A stretch of DNA of 8,010 nt from UBA830 sp036339975 (GCA_036339975.1 JAYYZV010000115.1:1-8010); one strand, 5' to 3'. Counted from the first letter of the stretch, positions 1-7,277 are shown. The notes: generated by a model from the sequence alone, not told the origin. Numbers and translations: made by a program.

Positions 1-261
1 CGAAACCGGGAGGACCTTATCATGGCCACCCGAGCGCTGGACCGGGTGTTATTGTGGAACCGCTATGTCGTCACGCAATGGTACAAGGGCGTACACAACG
101 TCGCGTACTGGAACAAGTTCAACCGTCCAATTACGCAACCCATTTTCGATCTGGGTGTGATAGACACATGGTGGTACGACGCGGAAAAGGCGGCGATGAT
201 TGAGGAAGGCATCGCCCCAGCGCCGCCGCCGGGCGCGATGCCACCGCCGAGCGCAAACTGA
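1..261 (+). CDS. yejA: Peptide ABC transporter substrate-binding protein, YejA-like (C-terminal end only)
   Basis: This is the last 86 codons of a periplasmic family 5 solute-binding protein, which would deliver peptides to the YejBEF transporter downstream. The frame is open to the left edge, so the gene starts outside the window; the ATG at 22 is internal, not a start. The visible part carries the end-of-protein pattern I associate with YejA-like (COG4166) proteins: an ALDRVLLWNRYVV segment, then a VAYWNKF segment, then a DTWWYD segment. The protein ends in a proline-rich tail (APAPPPGAMPPPSAN) that looks flexible and is probably not part of the binding fold. The signal peptide and most of the binding lobes are not in view. 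The stop lies 18 bases before yejB, which supports one operon. Assignment to the family is firm from context; the exact peptide preference cannot be read. Confidence 0.88.
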   Translation, partial: RNREDLIMATRALDRVLLWNRYVVTQWYKGVHNVAYWNKFNRPITQPIFDLGVIDTWWYDAEKAAMIEEGIAPAPPPGAMPPPSAN

Positions 262-279
262 GAGACGTCAGACCAACCA

Positions 280-1389
280 ATGATTTCCTACATTGTCCGA
301 CGCCTGCTGCTGATCATCCCGACCCTAATCGGAATTATGATCATCAACTTTTCCATCGTCCAATTAGCACCCGGTGGGCCAATCGAACAGATTATCGCAG
401 AGGTCACTGGTACTGACGCCGGTACTACTGGGCGCATGAGCGGCACCGGGTCGGAGGTGTCTGGCTCCACAACACAGGGTACCGCTGGTAATAACACCAA
501 CAATAGCGGCTATCGCGGGGCTCAAGGCCTGGACCCCGAGTTTATCAAAGAGCTGGAAAAACAATTTGGTTTCGACAAACCAATGGACGAACGCTTCATC
601 AACATGATGGGAAATTTCATCATGTTCGATTTCGGCACTAGCTTTTTCCGCGACGAGGAAGTGATCGACCTCGTGCTGGAGAAGATGCCGGTGTCAATAT
701 CGCTCGGACTTTGGACCACACTGATCGTATATCTGGTCTGTATCCCGTTGGGCATTCGCAAGGCGGTAATGGACGGCAGCCGTTTCGACGTCTGGACGAC
801 CACTCTTCTGACTATCGGTTTCGCAATTCCATCTTTCGTAATGGCGATCCTGCTGATTGTTGTGTTCGCAGGCGGTAGTTTCCTCGATATTTTCCCGCTG
901 CGCGGCCTAGTATCTGAAGACTTCGACCAGTTATCGTTAGGCGGACAGATTTTCGATTATCTGTGGCATCTGGTGCTTCCGGTCACCGCACTGGTCCTAG
1001 GCGGGTTTCTGTCGCTAACGATGCTAACCAAGAACTCATATCTTGATCAGATCAATATGCTTTACGTCCAGACAGCGCGGGCGAAAGGCCTCAGCGAAAA
1101 TCGCGTGATGTACGGCCATGTTTTTCGAAACGCCATGTTGATCGTGATAGCGGGCTTCCCAGGCGCTTTCGTCGGAATCCTGTTCACCGGCGCAATGCTG
1201 ATCGAGATCATTTTTTCGCTCGATGGGCTCGGTCTACTTGGTTTCGAAGCGGCAATTAAACGTGACTATCCTATCATGTTCGCGACAGTCTATTTTTTTA
1301 CTCTCCTGGGACTGATCATGAACCTGATCGGTGATCTCATGTACACCATCATCGACCCACGTATTGATTTTGAGGGCCGTCATGTCTGA
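280..1389 (+). CDS. yejB: Peptide ABC transporter inner-membrane permease YejB
   Basis: One of the two membrane channel subunits of a YejABEF-type peptide importer. The 369-residue product is close to the length I recall for Escherichia coli YejB (about 364). It opens with the YejB pattern YIVRRLLLIIPTLIGIMIINF, the first membrane helix (about residues 5-28), followed by APGGP. A periplasmic loop (about 43-80) is rich in Gly, Thr, Ser and Asn, then GLDPE and FGFDKP follow. Further hydrophobic helices lie near 138-158, 175-198, 228-250, 285-315 and 335-358. The cytoplasmic EAA-type loop that docks on the ATPase is at about 264-290 (ARAKG at 266-270, then HVFRNAM). It ends in DPRIDFEGR, as YejB does. 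The start at 280 fits the family N-terminus, although the nearest purine-rich stretch (GAGAGA) is rather far upstream, so translation may depend on the preceding gene. Its end overlaps yejE by 8 bases. Confidence 0.96.
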   Translation: MISYIVRRLLLIIPTLIGIMIINFSIVQLAPGGPIEQIIAEVTGTDAGTTGRMSGTGSEVSGSTTQGTAGNNTNNSGYRGAQGLDPEFIKELEKQFGFDKPMDERFINMMGNFIMFDFGTSFFRDEEVIDLVLEKMPVSISLGLWTTLIVYLVCIPLGIRKAVMDGSRFDVWTTTLLTIGFAIPSFVMAILLIVVFAGGSFLDIFPLRGLVSEDFDQLSLGGQIFDYLWHLVLPVTALVLGGFLSLTMLTKNSYLDQINMLYVQTARAKGLSENRVMYGHVFRNAMLIVIAGFPGAFVGILFTGAMLIEIIFSLDGLGLLGFEAAIKRDYPIMFATVYFFTLLGLIMNLIGDLMYTIIDPRIDFEGRHV

Positions 1390-2488
1390 TGCAGCAGCCT
1401 TTGGTAGGTCGTCTGGAGAGATCGCGGTGCCGATGAGAAAATGGACGTTGTTCGGTTTCCGAATTTCACCACTGAACGCACGCCGTATACAAAACTTCAA
1501 TCGGAATCGGCGGGGTAGCTGGTCATTGTGGATCTTTCTGGCCCTATTTCTAGGGACATTGCCGGCGGAATTCGTCGCTAACGACCGTCCGCTAGTCATA
1601 TGGTACCAAGGATCAATTTATACACCGGTTTTTCAGACATATCCGGAAACCGTTTTCGGTGGAGATTTCGAAACCGAGGCCGAATACCGAGAATCAGATG
1701 TGCAGGACCTTATTACCGACAATGGCGGCTGGATGATTTGGCCGCTCATCGAATACAGCTACAACACTGTAAATCTGAATCTACAAGTTCCAGCGCCGGC
1801 GCCGCCGTCAGTGGACAACGTGCTTGGTACCGATGACCAAGGCCGTGACGTGCTTGCTAGGGTGATATACGGGTTCCGGATATCCGTTTTGTTTGGCCTC
1901 ATCCTGACCATATTAGGATCTATCATAGGTATCGTCGCCGGGGCGTTCCAAGGCTTCTTCGGCGGGCTTCTGGATCTTTTGTTCCAGCGTTTTATCGAGA
2001 TTTGGGGTGGCCTGCCGCAACTGTATATCTTGATAATCCTATCAAGCGTAATCATTCCGGGCTTCTGGACGCTTTTGCTGATTCTTCTGCTCTTTGGATG
2101 GACCTCACTGGTCGGCGTGGTTCGCGCAGAATTTCTGCGCGCACGAAATTTCGAATTTGTTAAGGCCGCACGGGCACTGGGCGTGGGTAATGTTACAATT
2201 ATGTTCCGCCATGTTTTGCCCAACGCACTAGTCGCGACGTTAACCTTCCTACCACTGATCCTGACCGGATCGATCACAAGCCTGACGGCACTCGATTTTC
2301 TGGGTCTTGGCTTGCCACCGGGATCGCCTTCACTTGGAGAACTTTTGCAACAGGGAAAAACCAACCTACAGGCACCATGGCTCGGACTGACATCAACCAT
2401 CGCTATATCCCTGATGCTGATTTTGTTGATTTTCGTTGGTGAGGCAGTGCGCGACGCGTTTGATCCGAGAAAGACCCTTAATGAATAA
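1382..2488 (+). CDS. yejE: Peptide ABC transporter inner-membrane permease YejE
   Basis: The second membrane subunit of the importer, pairing with YejB to form the channel. The 368-residue product matches the YejE pattern: SPLNARRIQNF and NRRGSWSLWIF lead into the first helix (about 40-58), followed by ANDRPL and a long periplasmic stretch. LGTDDQGRDVLARVIYG at about 148-164 is the classic motif of DppC/OppC-type permeases. The EAA loop is at about 261-282 (KAARALG, then RHVLPNA), and the end reads GEAVRDAFDP. I chose the ATG at 1382 because it has a good GAGGG site 5 bases upstream and overlaps the yejB stop in ATGTCTGA. The in-frame ATG at 1331 lies deep inside yejB and is unlikely. The ATG at 1433 (MRKWTLF) is an alternative that would give a shorter N-terminus, closer to the E. 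coli protein. Its stop overlaps yejF by 8 bases. Confidence 0.95.
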   Translation: MSDAAAFGRSSGEIAVPMRKWTLFGFRISPLNARRIQNFNRNRRGSWSLWIFLALFLGTLPAEFVANDRPLVIWYQGSIYTPVFQTYPETVFGGDFETEAEYRESDVQDLITDNGGWMIWPLIEYSYNTVNLNLQVPAPAPPSVDNVLGTDDQGRDVLARVIYGFRISVLFGLILTILGSIIGIVAGAFQGFFGGLLDLLFQRFIEIWGGLPQLYILIILSSVIIPGFWTLLLILLLFGWTSLVGVVRAEFLRARNFEFVKAARALGVGNVTIMFRHVLPNALVATLTFLPLILTGSITSLTALDFLGLGLPPGSPSLGELLQQGKTNLQAPWLGLTSTIAISLMLILLIFVGEAVRDAFDPRKTLNE

Positions 2489-4127
2489 CGCGACAAAGAT
2501 GGAGCCCCTGATCCGCGTCAAAGACCTGTCGGTGTCGTTTAGCGGCGGCGACATGGAATTTCGGGCAGTCAAAAACGTCTCATTCGAAATCGGGCAAAGT
2601 GAAACTCTGGCGCTTGTAGGTGGGTCAGGCTCGGGCAAGTCGGTCACCGCGCTGTCGATCATGCGCCTGCTACCCTACTCGGCGGCGCTTCATCATTCGG
2701 GCTCGATCAGTTTCCTCGGTGAAGAACTTATCGACGCGGCGCCGTCGCGCATGCAACACGTCCGCGGAAACCGGATCGCTATCATTTTTCAGGAACCGCT
2801 AACGTCACTTAATCCTTTACATACGATCGAGAAACAGATCGGAGAAATTCTCCTTATACACAAAAAAATGGGCAAGAATGAAGCGCGACCACGAATCATC
2901 GAACTGCTAACCGAGGTCGGCTTGCCGGACGTGGAGGAACGGCTTTCCGCGTATCCGCATCAGTTATCGGGAGGCCAGCGTCAGCGCGTAATGATTGCCA
3001 TGGCGCTAGCTAACGATCCCGAACTGCTGATCGCGGACGAGCCAACAACTGCATTAGACGTCACCATTCAAGCCCAGATCCTAGCTCTGCTAAAAGAAAT
3101 TCAGCAGAGGCGGGGCATGTCGATCCTATTGATTACACACGATCTCGGCATCGTTCGTAAGATCGCACATCAGGTTTGCGTTATGAAGGCCGGCGAGATC
3201 GTCGATACTGGCGAAACCACTTCTCTTTTTGATAACCCGCAGCACGAATACACCCGACACCTCTTGGCGTCCGAGCCCAAGGGAAACCCATTGCGGGCGG
3301 GGAACGATGCAAGACCAGTCATTGAAGCGGACAATCTTCGCGTCTGGTTTCCTATAAAAAAAGGCCTTTTGAGACGCACGGTAGGCCACGTCAAGGCGGT
3401 TGACGGCATCGATATTAATGTTTGCGAAGGACACACGGTCGGCGTTGTAGGTGAATCCGGATCGGGTAAGACGACCTTAGCGATGGGTCTGCTGCGTTTA
3501 GAACGCAGCAACGGCGTGATTAGGTTCAACGGGGAACGCATCGACACATACGATTTTAGAGAGATGCGACCACTGCGTAAGGAAATGCAGGTAGTATTCC
3601 AAGACCCATTCTCATCTCTTTCGCCGCGTTTATCGATTGGCCAGATCATTGAAGAAGGCCTGCGTCTCCACAATCTGGCGGGTCACAACTACGACGCTCG
3701 TCGCGAAGAAATTGCAACAGCATTGACCGAAGTTGGCCTATTGCCTGAAGTACAAGACCGATATCCGCACGAATTTTCCGGTGGACAGCGGCAGCGGATT
3801 GCCATTGCGCGGGCCATCGTCCTTAAACCAAAACTCATCGTCCTAGACGAGCCCACCTCGGCCCTCGATATGTCGGTTCAGTCACAAATCGTTGACCTAC
3901 TACGAGACCTGCAGAACCGGCACAACCTCGCCTATCTATTTATCAGCCACGACCTGAAGGTGGTTCGCGCACTTGCCGATGAACTGATCGTAATGAAGAA
4001 CGGCAAGGTAGTCGAACAGGGGCCGGCAGCACACATTTTCGACAACCCGGCCAAGGGATACACCCAAGCGCTGATGGCGGCAGCTTTCAATACAGAGCCC
4101 TTGAACATCGACGCCATCAGCACCTAA
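2481..4127 (+). CDS. yejF: Peptide ABC transporter ATPase YejF, two fused nucleotide-binding domains
   Basis: The energising subunit of the importer, acting on the cytoplasmic face of YejB/YejE. The 548-residue product contains two full ABC ATPase domains in tandem. Domain 1 (about 10-265) has Walker A GGSGSGKS at 47-54, Q-loop Gln104, signature LSGGQ at 162-166, Walker B ending DE at 186-187 and switch His220. Domain 2 (about 280-530) has Walker A GESGSGKT at 324-331, Q-loop Gln374, signature FSGGQ at 432-436, Walker B ending DE at 456-457 and switch His490. All catalytic residues are present in both halves, so both sites look active. Each domain is followed by the NP..Y/GYT...L segment typical of oligopeptide-type ATPases. 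The ATG at 2481 overlaps the yejE stop (ATGAATAA) behind a purine-rich GAGAAAG. The ATG at 2436 lies inside yejE and is not credible; 2499 is a weaker alternative. This is the last gene of the operon. Confidence 0.96.
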   Translation: MNNATKMEPLIRVKDLSVSFSGGDMEFRAVKNVSFEIGQSETLALVGGSGSGKSVTALSIMRLLPYSAALHHSGSISFLGEELIDAAPSRMQHVRGNRIAIIFQEPLTSLNPLHTIEKQIGEILLIHKKMGKNEARPRIIELLTEVGLPDVEERLSAYPHQLSGGQRQRVMIAMALANDPELLIADEPTTALDVTIQAQILALLKEIQQRRGMSILLITHDLGIVRKIAHQVCVMKAGEIVDTGETTSLFDNPQHEYTRHLLASEPKGNPLRAGNDARPVIEADNLRVWFPIKKGLLRRTVGHVKAVDGIDINVCEGHTVGVVGESGSGKTTLAMGLLRLERSNGVIRFNGERIDTYDFREMRPLRKEMQVVFQDPFSSLSPRLSIGQIIEEGLRLHNLAGHNYDARREEIATALTEVGLLPEVQDRYPHEFSGGQRQRIAIARAIVLKPKLIVLDEPTSALDMSVQSQIVDLLRDLQNRHNLAYLFISHDLKVVRALADELIVMKNGKVVEQGPAAHIFDNPAKGYTQALMAAAFNTEPLNIDAIST

Positions 4128-4245
4128 TCGCGGCGAACATAGCCTGCAGAAGGTGTCTTCCCTCCCAACCAAATTGCGGGATCATTCACCATCTCTTCCT
4201 TACCGGCGCACGGATAGAAGCCCATTCTTGGGGAAAGCTATAGGA

Positions 4246-4644
4246 TCATAACCCGCCGTCGCTCGCCTGCGGCATACCGGCTTCAAAGGGCGTGGGGCTT
4301 TCCAGTTCGCGGCCAGCTTCGGATACTTGGGCGGCAAATTCCGACAAAAATACAGCGCCTCTTGCGGTCCGCTCCACTTGGACACTGCGGCGATCATAGT
4401 CATCCCGGCGGCGGCGGATGTAACCCAGCTGACCCAACCGGTCGAGTGCGCGGGATATTGCTGGTTTGGAGATATTCAGAGATTCCGATAACTCACGCAC
4501 TGTATGCGGCAACTTAACGGTATAAACCGTGAGTAGGATTGACATCTGTCGGGCTGAGAGATCGGGTCCGTCACCCCGTACGCTGGCGGAAAGCGCATCG
4601 CGCCATAATGTAAGGGCATCTTCCTGACTGAGGTATATAGGCAT
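4246..4644 (-). CDS. MarR-family winged-helix transcriptional regulator
   Basis: A 132-residue MarR-type DNA-binding protein, expected to act as a dimer and to control itself and/or a neighbour. After a helical N-terminal part (DALTLWRDAL, residues 9-18) comes LSARQMSILLTVY at 29-41. The winged helix-turn-helix follows: TVRELSESLNISKPAISRALDRL at about 48-70 contains the recognition helix, and RRRRDDYDRRSVQV at 77-90 is the wing with the usual Asp-Arg pair. The C-terminus is short, with only one recognisable helix (VFLSEFAAQV) after the wing, so the dimer interface may be reduced. I prefer the ATG at 4644 because MPIYLSQEDALTLW resembles the usual N-terminus of this subgroup. The frame is open to an ATG at 4734, which would add 30 residues without family character and has no visible ribosome site. 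It is divergent from the GST-family gene, a common layout for a regulator and its target. No ligand can be inferred. Confidence 0.87.
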   Translation of the reverse strand: MPIYLSQEDALTLWRDALSASVRGDGPDLSARQMSILLTVYTVKLPHTVRELSESLNISKPAISRALDRLGQLGYIRRRRDDYDRRSVQVERTARGAVFLSEFAAQVSEAGRELESPTPFEAGMPQASDGGL

Positions 4645-4699
4645 TTTACTCGGACCGTCATCCCCGGCGCTTCGCACCGTCGTTTCATTTCGAACACTA

Positions 4700-4719
4700 T
4701 TGAGTCTACCACGAATCAA
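4700..4719. promoter_or_regulatory. Imperfect inverted repeat, possible MarR operator
   Basis: TTGAGTC and GAATCAA are arranged as arms around a 6-base spacer (TACCAC), with one mismatch between arms. The element lies between the divergent marR-type and GST-family genes, upstream of the preferred regulator start. Size and symmetry suit a dimeric winged-helix regulator, but no second copy or known consensus supports it, and such repeats occur by chance. Confidence 0.25.
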
Positions 4720-4759
4720 ACACCGCTTGACCATCGACAGGCGATGCCGGCAAAGAGTA

Positions 4760-4771
4760 TCTCAAATGAGA
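4760..4771. promoter_or_regulatory. Short palindrome directly upstream of the GST ribosome site
   Basis: TCTCA-AA-TGAGA is a perfect 5-base inverted repeat with a 2-base centre. It ends 4 bases before the GGAGA ribosome site (4776-4780) of the GST-family gene. A regulator bound here would interfere with transcription of that gene, so it is a candidate operator for the divergent MarR protein. The match is short and the assignment is inference. Confidence 0.28.
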
Positions 4772-4787
4772 ATCCGGAGACCCGACC

Positions 4788-5387
4788 ATGACTATGAAAC
4801 TATTGTTACGCGGCCCCTCACCATTCGGACGCAAATGTACCTTTGCCCTCCAACACCTCGAGCTTTCGGACCAAATCCGCGTCGGCAATCCGGAAAACGA
4901 AGAACACATCCGTACCCTCAACCCGCTGGCGAAAGTACCAACCCTGACACGTGACGACGGCGAAGCGCTATTCGACAGCCGGGTGATTCTAGAATTTTTT
5001 GACCATCTGGCGGGTGGTGGAAAAATCATCCCGGTTGAAGCAACCGCCCGGTTCAAATCCCTCAGACTGGCGGCGATGGCCGATGGAATCCTGGAAGCCG
5101 CTTTGCTGATTACGTACGAGGGTCGCTACCGCCCAGACCAAGACCCCTATGAACCATGGCTCGATTTCCAACGCGGCAAGATTCAAAGGTCTCTGACGGC
5201 AATTTCGGGCGGCGGACCCGGGATCGATCCGCCTATGGTCGATGGGATCGGGCTGGCTTGTGCGCTGGAATACATGGACTTCCGAGAGCAATACGATTGG
5301 CGCCCTGAATTTCCGGTCCTCATCAGTTGGCTGGATGACTTCAATGCGGCTAATCCTACATTTGCCGCAAGCCGCCCGTCGGCCTAA
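4788..5387 (+). CDS. Glutathione S-transferase family protein
   Basis: A 199-residue cytoplasmic protein of the bacterial GST superfamily, which conjugates or reduces substrates using glutathione. The thioredoxin-like N-terminal domain (about 3-78) begins MKLLLRGPSPFGRK, placing Ser11 at the usual catalytic position of the SPFxRK subgroup. NPLAKVPTL at 45-53 carries the cis-proline that binds the glutathione backbone (Pro51), and DSRVI at 63-67 supplies the serine that grips the glutamyl part of glutathione (Ser64). The all-helical domain runs from about 85 to the end. In its core the usual Ser/Thr-x-x-Asp capping box reads PMVD (Asp retained, Ser/Thr replaced by Pro). The ATG at 4788 has GGAGA seven bases upstream; the ATG at 4794 is a possible alternative. 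It is divergent from the MarR-type regulator and may be its target. Overall it resembles YibF-like GSTs; the substrate is unknown. Confidence 0.9.
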   Translation: MTMKLLLRGPSPFGRKCTFALQHLELSDQIRVGNPENEEHIRTLNPLAKVPTLTRDDGEALFDSRVILEFFDHLAGGGKIIPVEATARFKSLRLAAMADGILEAALLITYEGRYRPDQDPYEPWLDFQRGKIQRSLTAISGGGPGIDPPMVDGIGLACALEYMDFREQYDWRPEFPVLISWLDDFNAANPTFAASRPSA

Positions 5388-5412
5388 AAAGCGCGGCGTA
5401 TTTATAGCGCTT
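5386..5412 (-). terminator. Possible weak intrinsic terminator after thpR
   Basis: On the - strand, AAGCGC and GCGCTT form a 6-base stem around a 12-base loop, and the stem runs into five T's. It begins 8 bases after the thpR stop, in the 33-base gap between the tail-to-tail thpR and GST genes. The stem is short and the loop long, so efficiency is doubtful. Read on the + strand it has no T-tract, so it is not a convincing terminator for the GST gene. Confidence 0.35.
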
Positions 5413-5420
5413 CCGCAAAC

Positions 5421-5966
5421 TCACGGAGTATTAGAGAGCGGATATTGTGCAATTGGCAAATAACTGGAGCCCTTTCGCCCAATACGGCTTTCGTACAAAA
5501 TAAAATCAAAAACTTCAAAGGCAGGCGCAAAAAACGCGCCATTCGTTTCCAGCCATCTGGGCACACGGCTGTACCGCGCGCCTTTGAGCCAGCCAATGGT
5601 GATGTGTGGAGTGTATTTACGGCCCTCGGGCGGTAAACCGGCACGGATAAGCGCCCGATTTATTTGATCGTGTAAGGCTACTAATTCAGCTGAATCTTTT
5701 ACGCCGACCCACACCGCTCTCGGACGTCCGCGGCTTTCAAAGTGCCCTGCTCCGACCAAGGTCACGGAAAACGGTTCGGCGCGTACCGCGCCGAGAGCAT
5801 AAACGATTTCGTCTGCCACCGGCTCAGACACCTCGCCGATATACCGCAATGTAATATGCAAATTTTCCAGACCAACCCAGCGCGCTCCATCGATACCGCC
5901 GCCAAGTGCCGCTAAACGCGCGCGCAGATCATCGGGCAGTGACAGGGCAGCAAACACGCGGATCAT
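5421..5966 (-). CDS. thpR: RNA 2',3'-cyclic phosphodiesterase (2H family, LigT-like)
   Basis: A 181-residue cytoplasmic 2H phosphoesterase, near the usual family length of about 180. The family opens 2',3'-cyclic phosphates at RNA ends to 2'-phosphomonoesters; it was first described as a 2'-5' RNA ligase. Both catalytic His-x-Thr motifs are present: HITL at 37-40 and HITI at 121-124. They sit in the expected context WVGLENLHITLRYIGEV and KYTPHITIGWLKGAR. The N-terminus MIRVFAALSLPDDL and the C-terminal FDFILYESRIG strand are also typical. The start at 5966 matches the family N-terminus, but no clear ribosome site precedes it; instead a GCAAAA/TTTTGC palindrome lies 7-20 bases upstream. It is on the same strand as FIST and tesA, 177 bases after FIST, so it may be read from its own promoter or as the end of that unit. 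It converges with the GST gene. Confidence 0.93.
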   Translation of the reverse strand: MIRVFAALSLPDDLRARLAALGGGIDGARWVGLENLHITLRYIGEVSEPVADEIVYALGAVRAEPFSVTLVGAGHFESRGRPRAVWVGVKDSAELVALHDQINRALIRAGLPPEGRKYTPHITIGWLKGARYSRVPRWLETNGAFFAPAFEVFDFILYESRIGRKGSSYLPIAQYPLSNTP

Positions 5967-5972
5967 ATGCAG

Positions 5973-5986
5973 GCAAAATTTTTTGC
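5973..5986. repeat. Short A/T-rich palindrome in the thpR leader
   Basis: GCAAAA and TTTTGC are separated by two T's, making a near-perfect 14-base palindrome immediately upstream of the thpR start, where a ribosome site would be expected. It could be a protein-binding site, but the two-base centre is too tight for a stable RNA hairpin of full length. The rest of the 5967-6143 gap shows no gene, RNA or clear promoter that I can identify. Confidence 0.3.
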
Positions 5987-6143
5987 GCAGACAGACTTAC
6001 CACAACCCTCCAACCCCCACGCCGCAGACTGGCAGAAAAAAGAAAAGCTAATCTGACCGAGGACATCCGGAACTATCATCTTATTTCTGCTTTTGCCCTC
6101 TCATGGGAAACACCGAAGCTATCTCGAACGATGCGGCAACCTA

Positions 6144-7274
6144 CTACCCAATTAGCGTCAGTACGCCAGTGTACCCATAAAGACGGTTTTTCGAAATTTC
6201 TCCATTAGCGAAAAAACCTACCAAGGGCACATCTTTACCCAGCGCGTCCTGAACGACTTTAAGCTCCCTCGAGTCAGGGCCGAAGAGATTAGGGCCGCGG
6301 GCAACACAGGAATAATACAATGCCGCTTTAGTCACGCCGGACGACCGGGAAGTAACGTCGGCGAGCATACGCTCTAGATCCTCCAGCGCCGAAGGGCCAT
6401 CTCGGCGAACAAACATGATCCGGTCGCCACGCGAAACCCGTTCCCCGATTGCGAAAAGTTTATTGTTTGGATCTATACCGACCACGTTACGCACTAGGTA
6501 GTCTCCGCTGTCGTCGCCGGAAACCGGCAACGCTACGTGAATGTACCCGCCGACCCGTTCAAGTTTTCGTGCTAGAATCTCACCGATGTCTTCCTTGAAA
6601 ACATCCAGCGCCGGTCTTCCATCCAACTCGAACAGGATGTTGTCTTTCGACCGAGTGACATCGTGGATCTCTCCAACCGGCGAGCAACCCTGACTGAGCC
6701 CGGTCGTGAGCCCTACATCGCCCGAAAACAAAACCCCGGAAACCCCACCTTCGGTTGGTTCGTCAGCAATCTGGGCCTGTTTGCCGCGTGATGCAGTCAG
6801 CCCACCTACGAGGAATGCCTCGGTATCGTCGGTTATTGAGTCCAAAATGTCGCCGACATAGGCATTGCGCGGATCGGCATGCACTACTCCCAGAAAGGGG
6901 GTTTTTCGCGCTACCCAATCCATTATATCCGCAGGCAACGGATCTCCAGGCGTATCGATTGTAGGCATAACCCGAAAATCGTCTTCATCCAACACCCCGA
7001 TCATCGCCACCATCGCCGGAGTATCAAAATACTCCCTACCACCCACCATAACTCCAAAGCCTATCGTACCAACCCAGTGATCGACCCCAGATTTTTGACG
7101 CAGCCGTTCAGCAATCAAGGGAAAGTCCTCATCCATCGTATCGGTGACATAGAGGAAGCCGAGATTCGCGCCCGTCGGGATAGTACCGATCTGGTCGAGG
7201 CACGACGCAGTAAGCGTTTCCCAGTCGGCATCGGATGCATGACCGAGCCGGAAGGTGTCGGTGGCTGTATCCAT
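6144..7274 (-). CDS. Stand-alone FIST-domain protein (FIST_N plus FIST_C)
   Basis: A 376-residue soluble protein consisting of the FIST N- and C-terminal domains and nothing else. FIST is a predicted small-ligand sensing module, usually fused to signalling domains but also found alone; its biochemical role is not settled. In the N-terminal domain (about 35-210), VGTIGFGVMVGGREYFD at 68-84, VGGLTASRG at 156-164 and SQGCSPVGEIHDVT at 194-207 are recognisable. In the C-terminal domain (about 220-370), SCVARGPNLFGPDSREL at 322-338 and GFFANGEI at 353-360 are the family signature. There is no signal peptide or membrane segment, so it should be cytoplasmic. The ATG at 7274 lies 3 bases after the tesA stop, with an AAGGAA ribosome site overlapping the end of tesA, so the two genes are almost certainly co-transcribed. 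No output domain is encoded here, so any partner is unknown. Confidence 0.9.
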   Translation of the reverse strand: MDTATDTFRLGHASDADWETLTASCLDQIGTIPTGANLGFLYVTDTMDEDFPLIAERLRQKSGVDHWVGTIGFGVMVGGREYFDTPAMVAMIGVLDEDDFRVMPTIDTPGDPLPADIMDWVARKTPFLGVVHADPRNAYVGDILDSITDDTEAFLVGGLTASRGKQAQIADEPTEGGVSGVLFSGDVGLTTGLSQGCSPVGEIHDVTRSKDNILFELDGRPALDVFKEDIGEILARKLERVGGYIHVALPVSGDDSGDYLVRNVVGIDPNNKLFAIGERVSRGDRIMFVRRDGPSALEDLERMLADVTSRSSGVTKAALYYSCVARGPNLFGPDSRELKVVQDALGKDVPLVGFFANGEISKNRLYGYTGVLTLIG

Positions 7275-7277
7275 GAA

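Noticed and set aside
1331..1381. Longer YejE frame starting at the ATG at 1331
   Set aside because: It lies inside the conserved C-terminal part of yejB. The ATG at 1382 has a good ribosome site and the classic overlap with the yejB stop.
2436..2480. Longer YejF frame starting at the ATG at 2436
   Set aside because: It overlaps the conserved GEAVRDAFDP end of yejE in another frame. The ATG at 2481 matches the junction style of the operon.
1759..2496. A 245-codon - strand frame opposite yejE
   Set aside because: Its translation is Arg/Ser/Pro-rich without family features, and the + strand in this region encodes strongly conserved YejE motifs, so it is an antisense shadow.
4128..4245. Terminator or small gene between yejF and the MarR gene
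   Set aside because: The only hairpin I see is a 4-base GAAG/CTTC stem near 4149-4160 without a T-tract, and no credible frame is present. Nothing supportable was found.
5906..6208. A 100-codon + strand frame across the thpR-FIST gap
   Set aside because: It starts inside thpR and ends inside FIST on the opposite strand, has no recognisable motif and no convincing ribosome site, so I treat it as chance.
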